Below are positions 44,632 through 53,140 of a stretch of DNA of 64,000 nucleotides, piece by piece (position 1 is the stretch's first letter; each line of letters starts with the position of its first letter). A program made the translations under genes and the position numbers. The DNA comes from JANNOG01 sp031398915. Lineage in GTDB: Bacteria > Actinomycetota > Actinomycetes > Actinomycetales > JBBAYJ01. The stretch lies in the NCBI GenBank assembly GCA_031398915.1, contig JANNOG010000069.1:1-64000 (forward strand). The letters run 5' to 3'. The notes under the pieces are model-generated. The model did no database searches. It was not told the DNA's origin and worked only from the letters and a program-made list of their open reading frames with translations.

Positions 44632-45216
44632 ATGAATACACAGACGCCAGTCGTCGTCGGTGGCATCGGCGCGGTGGTTGCCCTCATCATCGGTGCCGCT
44701 TCCTTTGCCGTGGCCACCGACCGCCCGGACCTCGGATCAGCCGTGTCGGTCGGCTCGACCACCACCAGCAGCCCCAGCCCGTCGTGTGACGACGATCCGG
44801 ATGACGACGCGGATGACCGTGCCGACGACGACGGCACGGATGACGACGGCACCGATGACGACGCGGATGACCGTGCCGATGACGATGGCACCGATGACGA
44901 CGGCACGGACGACCGCGACGAATGCGGTTCTACGCCGAGCGTGACGAGCGCTCCGGTGTCGACGACGTCCACGACACCGGCCACCATCGGCTCGGATGAT
45001 GGCGGCTCGGATGATGGCGGCTCGGATGATGACGGCACGTCTGACGACGGCTCGGATGATGGCGGCTCGGATGATGACGGCACGTCTGACGACGGCTCGG
45101 ATGATGGCGGCTCGGATGATGACGGCTCGGATGACGACGGCTCGGATGATGGCGGCTCGGATGATGGCGGCTCGGATGATGGCGGCACGTCTGACGACGA
45201 CGACAGTGACGACTGA
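44632..45216 (+). CDS. Exported Asp-rich repeat protein
   Basis: A 194-residue, extremely acidic protein with no domain I recognise. An N-terminal hydrophobic segment (about residues 7-28) acts as signal or anchor. Next is an acidic block bounded by two cysteines (Cys52 and Cys98) containing an exact 18-residue duplication (57-74 and 75-92; unit starts DDDADDRADD). A Ser/Thr/Pro linker follows (99-119), then about 70 residues of GSDDG-type repeats to the C-terminus. The composition suggests binding of Ca2+ or other cations, or of cationic peptides, outside the cell. A histidine kinase and response regulator follow directly, so it may be a sensed or regulated envelope component. All functional statements are inference. 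Confidence 0.75.
   Translation: MNTQTPVVVGGIGAVVALIIGAASFAVATDRPDLGSAVSVGSTTTSSPSPSCDDDPDDDADDRADDDGTDDDGTDDDADDRADDDGTDDDGTDDRDECGSTPSVTSAPVSTTSTTPATIGSDDGGSDDGGSDDDGTSDDGSDDGGSDDDGTSDDGSDDGGSDDDGSDDDGSDDGGSDDGGSDDGGTSDDDDSDD
44800..44907. repeat. 54-bp tandem duplication inside the Asp-rich gene
   Basis: Two contiguous 54-bp units (44800-44853 and 44854-44907) encode identical 18-residue peptides and differ only at synonymous positions, so the peptide is conserved while the DNA has drifted. Confidence 0.8.
44989..45192. repeat. Short tandem repeats (15-bp based) encoding GSDDG units
   Basis: Repeats of tcggatgatggcggc and variants (with gacggc or gacggcacg spacers) encode SDDGG, SDDDG and TSDDG units. 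The whole block is in frame and likely to vary in length between strains. Confidence 0.85.
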
Positions 45217-45241
45217 CCCGGCCGGTCGACACTGAAAGCCT

Positions 45242-46750
45242 GTGGATAGCGGTGGCGGTGGCACCAGGCCACCCCACCGTCCTCAGGTGAGCGGAGGCTC
45301 TGCCCTGCACCGCACCTGGCCACGGCGTCTGGTGCGTTCGGTGCGCGCCCAGGTCGTCGGGACCATCGTCCTCCTGCTGACGATCGGGCTCGCCAGTGCC
45401 GGACTGTTGGCCTACCGGGTGCAACGGGCCGGCCTGGACTCTGCCGCCGCAGTCGGACTGGCCGCAGACGTGGGCCGGTTCCGCCAACTGGCCGACGGTG
45501 TCGATCCCCGAACCGGGCAACCGTGGAGCGACCTCGACCGGCTGCTGGATGCGGCCGTCGATCGCCGCGTGACCGCTCCCGACAACGTTCTCGCAACCGT
45601 CGTGAACGACAGCGTCCGATCCATTCAGGAGGCGCCGTTGGCCGCCGAAGTGGAGGCGTCCACCCTGGCCCGGGACGTCGCCGACCGACCGGCGGGCGGA
45701 TATTCGAACACAGAACTCGCGTCGGGCACCTTGGCGTGGGCGGCCATCCCGGTCTCGGTGAACGACGACCCGCGGCCGGCGTGGTTCGTTACCGGTCACC
45801 TGTACGACCAGGCGTACGACGATGTGATCCGCAGCATCCGGACCCAGCTACTGGTCTACCTCGCGGTCGTCGTGCTGGCGGGATCGGTGGGCTGGATCCT
45901 CGCGGGTCGGCTGTTGCTGCCACTCGCCGAGCTGCGCGATGCCGCCCGCAGCGTGGGTGACCGAGATCTGGGTCGGCGAATCCCGGTGGCTGCCAACGCG
46001 ACCGAGGTCTCGGATGTCGCGGTGGCCTTCAACGCCATGATGGCGCGCCTGGAAGCGGCGTTCGTCAGTCAACGTCGACTGCTGGACGACGTCGGACACG
46101 AACTGCGGACGCCGATCACGGTGGTTCGCGGTCACATGGACCTGGTCGACCCCGACGATCCGGCCGATGTGGGCATCACGCGTGAGATCGTGCTCGACGA
46201 ACTGTCACGGATGAGTCGTCTGGTGGACGACCTCCTCACCCTTGCCCGAAGCGATGGACCGGACTTCGTCGTCACAGCACCGGTCGACATCGTCATCCTG
46301 GTCGACGACGTGCTGGTCAAGATGGTTGCCATGGCACCGCGCGCCTGGCGGCTGGACGCCGTCGCCGAGGGAACCGTCGCCCTGGATCGCGAGCGGGTCA
46401 CTCAGGCCCTGCTCGAACTGGCGGTCAACGCGATTCGACACACCGGCACCGATGACGTCATCGCCGTGGGTTCTGCCCTGGAGTGGTCGAACGAACAGGC
46501 CTGGGTGCGGATCTGGGTCCGAGACACCGGCTCCGGTCTCGACCCGGAGGACGAGGGCCGGGTGTTCCAGCGCTTCGAACGAGGCAGTGGCGAGGGTTCA
46601 GACGGTGGCTCCGGCCTGGGCCTCAACATCGTGTCGGCGATCGCGGCGGGCCACGGTGGTCACGTCGAACTGGACAACAACCCCGGCACGGGAGCCACGT
46701 TCGCCCTGGTCCTGCCCGTCGACTCGGATCGGATGGCTGATCTGCGGTGA
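45242..46750 (+). CDS. Sensor histidine kinase
   Basis: A 502-residue membrane kinase. A basic N-terminus of about 35 residues precedes TM1 (about 38-60, QVVGTIVLLLTIGLASAGLL). An extracytoplasmic sensor domain of roughly 140 residues is followed by TM2 (about 200-222, LLVYLAVVVLAGSVGWILAG), HAMP, the His286 box (DDVGHELRTPITVVRGH), and the ATPase domain (N-box LLELAVNAIRHT, DTGSGLDPEDEGRVFQRFER, GSGLGLNIVSAIAAGHGG). It is coupled to the regulator by a GTGA overlap. The Asp-repeat protein gene lies 25 bp upstream. Confidence 0.92.
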   Translation: MDSGGGGTRPPHRPQVSGGSALHRTWPRRLVRSVRAQVVGTIVLLLTIGLASAGLLAYRVQRAGLDSAAAVGLAADVGRFRQLADGVDPRTGQPWSDLDRLLDAAVDRRVTAPDNVLATVVNDSVRSIQEAPLAAEVEASTLARDVADRPAGGYSNTELASGTLAWAAIPVSVNDDPRPAWFVTGHLYDQAYDDVIRSIRTQLLVYLAVVVLAGSVGWILAGRLLLPLAELRDAARSVGDRDLGRRIPVAANATEVSDVAVAFNAMMARLEAAFVSQRRLLDDVGHELRTPITVVRGHMDLVDPDDPADVGITREIVLDELSRMSRLVDDLLTLARSDGPDFVVTAPVDIVILVDDVLVKMVAMAPRAWRLDAVAEGTVALDRERVTQALLELAVNAIRHTGTDDVIAVGSALEWSNEQAWVRIWVRDTGSGLDPEDEGRVFQRFERGSGEGSDGGSGLGLNIVSAIAAGHGGHVELDNNPGTGATFALVLPVDSDRMADLR

Positions 46751-47418
46751 CCCGGATCCTCATCGCCGAAGACGAACCCCGGATCTCGTCATTCATCGAC
46801 AAGGGCCTGCGGGCCGCCGGCTACACCACCGAAATCGTCACCGACGGTCGGGCAGCCCTCACCCGGGCGGCCACGGGCGACGTCGACCTCGTCATTCTCG
46901 ACATCGGCCTCCCGGGAATGGACGGGTTTCGAGTCCTCGACGCGCTACGAGGCAGCGGCAACGACGTTCCGGTGGTCGTCCTCACCGCCCGCGACAGCGT
47001 GCAGGACACCGTCACCGGGTTGCGCCTCGGTGCAGACGACTACATGCGCAAACCCTTCGACTTCGACGAACTGCTGGCTCGTATCCGGACCCGCCTACGA
47101 CCGCCGACCCGGACCCAGGGCGAGTCCACGACGCTGTCGGTCGGCGCCATCACAGTGGACATGTTGAGTCGGCGCGTCACTGTCGCCGGGGTCGACGTCG
47201 ACCTCAGCGCCCGCGAGTTCGCCCTCGCCGAGGAGCTGTTGCGCCATCCTGGCCGGGTATGGAGCCGCGAACAGCTGCTGTCGTCGGTGTGGGGCTACGA
47301 CTACGATCCCGGCTCCAATGTCGTCGACGTGTACATCCGTTATCTGCGCCGCAAGCTGGGGCCGCATCGAATCGAGACGGTCCGTGGCGTCGGTTACCGG
47401 TTGGTGGCCGTGGACTGA
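46747..47418 (+). CDS. OmpR-family response regulator
   Basis: A 223-residue regulator. Receiver domain: acidic pocket EDE at residues 8-10, phosphoacceptor Asp52 (LVILDIGLPGMDG), VVVLTARDS and MRKPFDFDELLARI. Winged-helix domain: LSAREFALAEELLRHPGRVW and NVVDVYIRYLRRKLG. It probably binds the 11-bp-phased repeats at 44581-44608, by analogy with the family. It is the last gene of the Asp-repeat/kinase/regulator group. Confidence 0.93.
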   Translation: MTRILIAEDEPRISSFIDKGLRAAGYTTEIVTDGRAALTRAATGDVDLVILDIGLPGMDGFRVLDALRGSGNDVPVVVLTARDSVQDTVTGLRLGADDYMRKPFDFDELLARIRTRLRPPTRTQGESTTLSVGAITVDMLSRRVTVAGVDVDLSAREFALAEELLRHPGRVWSREQLLSSVWGYDYDPGSNVVDVYIRYLRRKLGPHRIETVRGVGYRLVAVD

Positions 47419-47441
47419 CGTCGGCTCCGGCCGTCGTGTCG

Positions 47442-47447
47442 TAGCGT
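47442..47447 (+). promoter_or_regulatory. -10 box for the MetE-like gene (leaderless)
   Basis: TAGCGT, 7 nt before the GTG at 47455. Confidence 0.5.
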
Positions 47448-47454
47448 CGTCGTC

Positions 47455-48507
47455 GTGCCACACCTTCCCGCGCGCCCCTGGGCCGGTGGTGTCGGGTCCA
47501 TGCCGGGCACCGATCCCGCCGCGACCCTCTCGACGGTATTCGACCTGCTGGGCGCCGGCGACGTGCCGTTCGTTCCCGAACTGCCGGCGCGGGGCGTGGG
47601 CGCCGACATGATCGGGCGGACCGCCTCGGTGCTGGTCGACCTGCCGGTGGACCTGCAGCCGTCGGGGTGGCGCCTGGTCGACCATCCCGGCCGTGACCAG
47701 TCGCGGGCTGATTCGTTCTGGCGTCAGGACATCGACCTCCTGGCCGAACGCGCCGACGGGTACGTGGGCCCGATATCGGTCGCAGTCGCGGGCCCGGCGA
47801 CGCTGGCCGCCCAACTCCATCGCAGTCGAGGTGAGGTCGCCCTGGCGGATCCGGGTGCTCGCCGCGAGATCACGCAATCGCTCGGACAGGGCATCGTCGA
47901 ACTGCTCGGCACCCTGCATCGAGCCGTGCCGGGGGCTACCTGGCTGGTCCAACTCGACGAACCGTCGCTGACCGCGGTCATCCGGGGTGGTGTCCCGACC
48001 GTGTCGGGGTTCGGCCACCTGCCCGCGATCGAGGTGGCCGAGGTGACAGCCAACCTCACGCATGTTGTCGATCACATCCGAGCGGCCTCTCCGACCACCT
48101 CGACCGGTGTCCACTGCTGCGCCGACGACGCCCCGCTGCGGCTGATCGCGTCCGCCGCTCCGGACCTCGTCGGTATCGCCCTCGGGATGGGCGACATCAC
48201 CGACATCGCCAGCGACGCCTGGCAGGCGTGCGCCGAGATCGTCGAGTCCGGGCGGCGCATCACGGTGGGGCTGAGCGACCCGCTACGGGCCGGGTCCGCG
48301 GCGTCACCACTGGACTCGGGGCGGGCAGACGCGGCGGCCTTCGTCACCGCCTGGCGCCAGATCGGGCTGTCGCCCGACCAGCTGGCCGGTGTCGGAGTCA
48401 CCACGGTCTGCGGCCTCGCAGGGGCCAGCCCGAGGGGGGCAGTCGCCGCCCTGCGGCGTGTGCTGGGCACCGTCTCAGCTCTGGTCGAGGCGGTGGACGA
48501 GAGGTGA
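47455..48507 (+). CDS. MetE C-terminal-domain-like protein
   Basis: A 350-residue protein of the UROD/MetE barrel superfamily, often annotated 'methionine synthase, vitamin-B12 independent'. It covers only the catalytic-barrel half of MetE. Visible features: GGVGSMPGTDPAATLST near the start, VAVAGPATLAAQLHRSRGE, WLVQLDEPSL and VHCCADDAPLRL, where His and Cys could be zinc ligands. A true methionine synthase role is unproven: the N-terminal MetE half is absent. The gene lies next to ligA as Rv3015c does in M. tuberculosis. The stop overlaps ligA's start by GTGA. Confidence 0.82.
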   Translation: MPHLPARPWAGGVGSMPGTDPAATLSTVFDLLGAGDVPFVPELPARGVGADMIGRTASVLVDLPVDLQPSGWRLVDHPGRDQSRADSFWRQDIDLLAERADGYVGPISVAVAGPATLAAQLHRSRGEVALADPGARREITQSLGQGIVELLGTLHRAVPGATWLVQLDEPSLTAVIRGGVPTVSGFGHLPAIEVAEVTANLTHVVDHIRAASPTTSTGVHCCADDAPLRLIASAAPDLVGIALGMGDITDIASDAWQACAEIVESGRRITVGLSDPLRAGSAASPLDSGRADAAAFVTAWRQIGLSPDQLAGVGVTTVCGLAGASPRGAVAALRRVLGTVSALVEAVDER

Positions 48508-50573
48508 CGCCGGCGCAACGCTGGGCCGAATTGATCGAGGCGGTGCGCGCGGCTCAATTCGCGTACTACGTGCGTGACGCCCCGGACCTCAGCGACGGTG
48601 AATACGACGACCTGTGGCGCGAGTTGGTGGTGCTGGAGGCCGCGCACCCCGAACTCGTCAGTGCCGACAGCCCCACGCAGAACGTCGGCGGCACCTTCTC
48701 GACGGACTTCGCGCCGGTCGACCATCTCGCTCGACTGATGAGCCTGGACAACGCGTTCACCCCCGACGAGTTGCGGGCCTGGGCGGGCAGGGCGCAGGTC
48801 GATGCCGGTACGGACGTCAGCTGGCTCTGCGAGCTGAAGATCGACGGGCTGGCCGTCAACCTGCGATACGACGACGGCGTCCTGGTGCTCGCCGCCACCC
48901 GCGGCGACGGCCGCACCGGCGAGGACGTCACCCACAACGTGCGCACCATTCGCGGCATACCCCACCGGCTCGATCCCAGCGGACCGCCACCACCCCGGCG
49001 GATCGAGGTACGCGGCGAGGTGTTCTTTCCACTCGCCGGATTCGCCGACGTCAACGACGGTCTGGTCGAGGCCGGCCGGGCCCCGTTCGCCAACCCGCGC
49101 AACGCGGCGGCCGGATCGCTGCGCCAGAAGGACCCCCGGGTGACGGCGTCCCGTCCGCTGGCGATGCGGGTACACGGCGTCGGACTGATCGACGGCTTCA
49201 GCGCGACCGGCGACACCCCGGCCACGCTGTCACAGGTCTACGACGCGCTGGCGGCGTGGGGACTGCCCACCTCGACCGCCGGCCGGGTGGTCGACGACGT
49301 CGACGGGGTCGTCGCCTATATCGACTACTACGCCGAGCACCGCCACGACGTCGAGCACGAGATCGACGGTGTCGTCGTCAAGGTGGACGACCTGTCACTC
49401 CAGCGCCGCCTCGGCTCGACCAGCCGCGCCCCGCGGTGGGCCATCGCCTACAAGTACCCGCCCGAGCAGGTGCGGACGCGGCTGCTGGACATCGACGTCA
49501 ACGTCGGTCGCACGGGTCGGGTGACCCCGTTCGCGGTGATGACGCCCGTCGTCGTGGCCGGGTCGACAGTGGCCATGGCGACCCTGCACAACGCCGACGA
49601 GGTCCGGCGAAAGGGGGTCCTGATCGGCGACATGGTGTGGCTGCGAAAAGCGGGCGACGTGATTCCCGAGGTGCTGGGCCCCGTGGTCGAGGTACGCGAC
49701 GGCAGCGAGCGGGCGTTCGTCATGCCGACTCACTGCCCGACGTGCGGCACCGAACTGCGCCGAGACACCGAGACTGCCGTCGACCAGCGGTGCCCCAACA
49801 GTCGGCTGTGTCCCGCTCAGCTGCGAGAACGCCTGTTTCATGTCGCCGGCCGAGGCGCCTTCGACATCGAGGCGTTGGGCTGGGAGGGCTCCGGAGCGCT
49901 GCTGGACGCGGGTGTCATCACCGACGAGGGCGATCTGTTCGACCTCACCGAGGAGTCGCTGCGGGCGGTCGCGCTGTACACCAACAAGAATGGCGACCTG
50001 TCCGCCAATGGGCGTCGACTGTTGGACAACCTCGCCCAGGCTCGGACCCGGGCACTGTGGCGGGTCCTGGTCGCGCTGTCGATCCGCCACGTCGGGCCGA
50101 CCGCGGCGCGCTCACTCGCCACCCGATACGGGTCGATCGACGCGATCGCGGCGGCCGACGTGGACGACCTGGCGGCGACCGACGGCGTCGGCCCGACCAT
50201 CGCGGCGGCTGTGACCTCGTGGTTCGCGGTCGACTGGCATATCCGCATCGTGGAGCGCTGGCGAGCGGCCGGGGTGGTGATGGCCGCCCCCACGGTCCCC
50301 GGCGGCGCTCGCCCCCTCGCCGGCCTCACCGTGGTGGTGACCGGCAGCCTCGATCATTACAGCCGGGACGAGGCCCGCGAGGCGCTGCTGGCGCGGGGCG
50401 CCAAGGTGTCGTCCGCGGTCTCTCGCAAGACCTCCGCCGTCGTCGCCGGTGCGAATCCCGGCACCAAACTGGACCGCGCCGAAGAATTGGGTGTGCTGGT
50501 TCTCGACGAGGCTCACTTCGACTTACTGCTGACGGAAGGCCCTGCCGCCGCCGGTCTCGTCCCTATCGAATAA
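48504..50573 (+). CDS. ligA: NAD-dependent DNA ligase
   Basis: Seals nicks in replication and repair using NAD+. The 689-residue protein has domain Ia (AYYVRDAPDLSDGEYDDL), the adenylation site CELKIDGLAVNL with Lys112, the OB fold, a four-Cys zinc finger (CPTCGTELRR to CPNSRLCP), helix-hairpin-helix repeats (RHVGPTAARSLATRYGS) and a C-terminal BRCT domain (LAGLTVVVTGSLDHYSRDEA). GTG 48504 is supported by the overlap with the upstream stop and by where homology begins. Confidence 0.97.
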   Translation: MTPAQRWAELIEAVRAAQFAYYVRDAPDLSDGEYDDLWRELVVLEAAHPELVSADSPTQNVGGTFSTDFAPVDHLARLMSLDNAFTPDELRAWAGRAQVDAGTDVSWLCELKIDGLAVNLRYDDGVLVLAATRGDGRTGEDVTHNVRTIRGIPHRLDPSGPPPPRRIEVRGEVFFPLAGFADVNDGLVEAGRAPFANPRNAAAGSLRQKDPRVTASRPLAMRVHGVGLIDGFSATGDTPATLSQVYDALAAWGLPTSTAGRVVDDVDGVVAYIDYYAEHRHDVEHEIDGVVVKVDDLSLQRRLGSTSRAPRWAIAYKYPPEQVRTRLLDIDVNVGRTGRVTPFAVMTPVVVAGSTVAMATLHNADEVRRKGVLIGDMVWLRKAGDVIPEVLGPVVEVRDGSERAFVMPTHCPTCGTELRRDTETAVDQRCPNSRLCPAQLRERLFHVAGRGAFDIEALGWEGSGALLDAGVITDEGDLFDLTEESLRAVALYTNKNGDLSANGRRLLDNLAQARTRALWRVLVALSIRHVGPTAARSLATRYGSIDAIAAADVDDLAATDGVGPTIAAAVTSWFAVDWHIRIVERWRAAGVVMAAPTVPGGARPLAGLTVVVTGSLDHYSRDEAREALLARGAKVSSAVSRKTSAVVAGANPGTKLDRAEELGVLVLDEAHFDLLLTEGPAAAGLVPIE

Positions 50574-50610
50574 CCACGAAACGCCCAAAACATCACCGGG
50601 ACGAGCGTGC

Positions 50611-50636
50611 GTTACCAGCAGTAACGTGATTGTTAC
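50611..50636. promoter_or_regulatory. GTTAC repeats upstream of the GGDEF-EAL gene
   Basis: GTTAC (50611-50615), GTAAC (50621-50625) and GTTAC (50632-50636): one inverted pair with a 5-nt spacer plus one more half-site in phase. Possible regulator site in the 159-bp gap after ligA. Confidence 0.4.
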
Positions 50637-50686
50637 GGAAATGCTTGCGGTCGCGGCGTCCGGCGCACATGATGACTGCCTGTCAC

Positions 50687-50704
50687 CCGGTGGAAACCCA
50701 CCGG
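50687..50704 (+). other. Strong hairpin in the GGDEF-EAL leader
   Basis: CCGGTGG (50687-50693) pairs with CCACCGG (50698-50704) around an AAAC tetraloop. It ends about 28 bases before the likely TTG start, without a U-tract, so it may be a leader structure rather than a terminator. Confidence 0.5.
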
Positions 50705-50732
50705 ATGCACCGTTTGAGTGAGGGGAGCCTCG

Positions 50733-52826
50733 TTGGGTCCGGGCAGTGTTCGGCTGTACGAGGTCTCCACCTTCCGGAAATGGCTGCGATCCCCCGCCGC
50801 CCTCACCCCGTTGCTGCTGGTAGCCGTTCTGTCGGCCTTGTCGAGCGTCGTCCTGTGGCGCGACACCGCCGCCTCCCTCGACGCCGGCGCAGGAATCGCC
50901 GACCTGGCGGGGTCCACCGCGATGGCGGGTGCGGCCGTCGCCCTCGGTCTGATGATCGTCGGTCAGGTGTGGTCCGTTCTGCCGGGTCGAGTCGGTGACA
51001 TCCCCACGCAGGGCTGGACCACGTCGGTCTCGGTGGCCGCACTGTTCGTCGCCGGCCCGTTCGTCGCGGTCGCCGTCGCCACGATCGCGACCGGCGCGGG
51101 GTTGCTCGTCGACCGGCGGCGTTCGGGGCGCCGAGCCGCCCGAGCCGCCGCCGACCTCGGTGGTCTGGTCGTCGCCGGAGTCCTGCTGATCGCCGCCGCG
51201 GGGGGTGGCGTGCCCAGTGAGGCGTTCCCCGCAGCCGGCTGGCTGGCCATCGTCCACGCCGGCGTCGTCGTGATCTCGGTCTTCGCCGCCCACATGCTGG
51301 TGGGCGCCGTGGTCGACACCCTGGGTCGCAGCGGGTCGCTCTGGGAGGCCCTCGACGCGCGGGTTCGGGACACCGGCGTGGTCGTCGCTGCCCTGGTCCT
51401 GCTCGGTCCCGCCATCGCGGTACTGCTCAACGCGTCCGTCTGGCTCGCGATCGGTGCCGTCACCGCGGTGAGCGCCATAGAGATCCTGGCCCGCGGCGGG
51501 CGCGACGTCGCCCTGTCCGAGCAGGTCGACCCGTTGACCGGCCTGGTCACCCGCGACGGCCTGCAGGCCCGGATGGAGAGCGCGGTCCGGGCGGCGGTCT
51601 CCGACGACGTCCCCTCCGCGCTGCTGGTGGTCGACCTCGACCGTTTCACCGAGCTCAACGAGGGCCACGGTCAGCTGACGGGGGATCGGGTGTTGCGGGT
51701 GGTCGCGGAACGGCTGCGAGCTGCCACTCGTCCGGTCGACATCGTGGCTCGCCTCGGTGGCGACGAATTCGGCGTCCTCGTTCCGGGGGTGGGTGACGTG
51801 GACGCGCTGACTGATCTCGCGAAGCGCCTGCGATCGTCGTTGTCCGAGGTCATCGACGGTAACGGGCCGCTCTTCGGACCGGGTGCCAGCATCGGGGTGG
51901 CGCTGACCCCCGATCACGCCGCCACGGCCAAGCAACTCCTCGCCCGAGCCGACCTGGCGATGTACGCGGCGAAGGACACCGCGACGGGCGTCCGGATCTA
52001 CGACGAGCGGACCGACCACGCCTCCGCCGAGCGCCTCGGACTGGTCGCCTCATTACGGTCGGCGCTCGACGACGGCGGACTCCACCTGGCCTATCAGCCC
52101 AAGGTCGCGCTGGGCCCCGACGGGGACCGGTTGGCCGGCGTCGAGGCCTTGTTGCGCTGGGACGATCCCGGACGAGGCCAGGTGGCCCCGGGCTATTTCA
52201 TCCCGCTGATCGAACAGACCGGATTGATGGGCCGGTTGACCACCGCGGTACTGGACCTGGCCCTCGATCAGGTGGCCCGGTGGCTCCAGCAGGGCGAGCG
52301 CATCCCGGTGGCCGTCAACATCAGCCTGCGCGACCTCGAAGACCCGGATTTCGCCGATCGAACCTCCGCCAGCCTCATCCACGCCGGCGTCCCCGGATCT
52401 CTGCTGACCCTGGAGATCACCGAGCGGGTGCTGACCGGCGACCTCTCGGCCGTCGTGGCGACGATGGAGCGCCTGGAGCGGGTCGGCATCCGGATGAGCC
52501 TCGACGACTTCGGCACCGGCTGGTCGTCGCTGCTGCTGCTGCGCCGGCTGCCGGTCGCCGAGGTCAAGCTCGACCGCTCGTTCGTCGACGGCGTGGACGG
52601 CGACGACGCCGACACCGCCGTCGTCCAGGCCGTCGTCGACCTGGCGCGCCGACTCAACCTGACCATGGTCGCCGAAGGGGTGGAACGTCCGTCCACGCTG
52701 GCCCGGCTGCGGCTGATCGGGTGCGACGTCGCGCAGGGCTACCTGCTCGCAGAGCCGCTCAAGCCGACCGACGTGGTTCGCTGGGTGCGTCGTCACGCTC
52801 CGCCGCGACTGCGAGTCGTCTCATAG
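50733..52826 (+). CDS. Membrane GGDEF-EAL cyclic-di-GMP protein
   Basis: A 697-residue signalling protein. The N-terminal third has seven or eight TM segments (for example LTPLLLVAVLSALSSVVL and SVAALFVAGPFVAVAVATI), a probable membrane-sensor module. The GGDEF domain carries an intact RLGGDEFGVL active site, and the EAL domain has intact GVEALLRW, VNISLRDLEDP, SLDDFGTGWSSL and AEGVER motifs, so both cyclase and phosphodiesterase activity are possible. TTG 50733 is preferred because GGGGAG lies 6-7 bases upstream; GTG 50718 would add five residues. Confidence 0.92.
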   Translation: MGPGSVRLYEVSTFRKWLRSPAALTPLLLVAVLSALSSVVLWRDTAASLDAGAGIADLAGSTAMAGAAVALGLMIVGQVWSVLPGRVGDIPTQGWTTSVSVAALFVAGPFVAVAVATIATGAGLLVDRRRSGRRAARAAADLGGLVVAGVLLIAAAGGGVPSEAFPAAGWLAIVHAGVVVISVFAAHMLVGAVVDTLGRSGSLWEALDARVRDTGVVVAALVLLGPAIAVLLNASVWLAIGAVTAVSAIEILARGGRDVALSEQVDPLTGLVTRDGLQARMESAVRAAVSDDVPSALLVVDLDRFTELNEGHGQLTGDRVLRVVAERLRAATRPVDIVARLGGDEFGVLVPGVGDVDALTDLAKRLRSSLSEVIDGNGPLFGPGASIGVALTPDHAATAKQLLARADLAMYAAKDTATGVRIYDERTDHASAERLGLVASLRSALDDGGLHLAYQPKVALGPDGDRLAGVEALLRWDDPGRGQVAPGYFIPLIEQTGLMGRLTTAVLDLALDQVARWLQQGERIPVAVNISLRDLEDPDFADRTSASLIHAGVPGSLLTLEITERVLTGDLSAVVATMERLERVGIRMSLDDFGTGWSSLLLLRRLPVAEVKLDRSFVDGVDGDDADTAVVQAVVDLARRLNLTMVAEGVERPSTLARLRLIGCDVAQGYLLAEPLKPTDVVRWVRRHAPPRLRVVS

Positions 52827-52829
52827 ACT
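52824..52829 (+). promoter_or_regulatory. -10 box for gatC (leaderless)
   Basis: TAGACT, 7 nt before the GTG at 52837. It overlaps the stop codon of the GGDEF-EAL gene. Confidence 0.5.
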
Positions 52830-52836
52830 CCGCCCC

Positions 52837-53139
52837 GTGCCTCCCGAAACCCTCAGCGGCGACGATGTCGTCCATCTGGCCACGCTTGCCCGGATCGACC
52901 TCGACGCCGACGAACGCGAGCTGATGGCCGGTCAACTCTCGGGCATCCTGGCGGCGGTGGCCCGCGTGCAATCGGTGGCCGGATCGGACATTCCGGCAAC
53001 GTCGCACCCGTTGCCGCTGGTCAACGTCATGCGCCCAGACGTTCCCCGGCCCAGCCTGGACACCGAGGAGGCGCTGTCCGGGGCGCCCGCTCGTGAGGGC
53101 TACCGGTTCCGGGTGCCGCGCATCCTCGAGGAGGACTGA
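52837..53139 (+). CDS. gatC: Asp-tRNA(Asn)/Glu-tRNA(Gln) amidotransferase subunit C
   Basis: The 100-residue clamp subunit that holds GatA and GatB together. Typical pattern: VVHLATLARIDLDADERELM and LSGILAAVARVQSV, then a C-terminal arm with DVPRPSLDTEEALSGAPARE and the final FRVPRILEE. It is followed after 1 bp by gatA. The heterotrimer converts Glu-tRNA(Gln) and Asp-tRNA(Asn) to their amides. Confidence 0.95.
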   Translation: MPPETLSGDDVVHLATLARIDLDADERELMAGQLSGILAAVARVQSVAGSDIPATSHPLPLVNVMRPDVPRPSLDTEEALSGAPAREGYRFRVPRILEED

Positions 53140-53140
53140 C

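Noticed and set aside
44989..45192. Possible CRISPR-like repeat array
   Set aside because: Repeats are contiguous 15-bp coding units with no unique spacers.
44583..45596. Minus-strand frame encoding PSSEP-type Ser/Pro repeats
   Set aside because: It is the complement of the Asp-repeat gene. The plus-strand frame has a signal segment, a start and operon context; the minus frame overlaps the kinase gene and has none.
50574..50732. Cyclic-di-GMP riboswitch upstream of the GGDEF-EAL gene
   Set aside because: The conserved GEMM core and tetraloop-receptor motifs are not visible; only a simple hairpin and GTTAC repeats.
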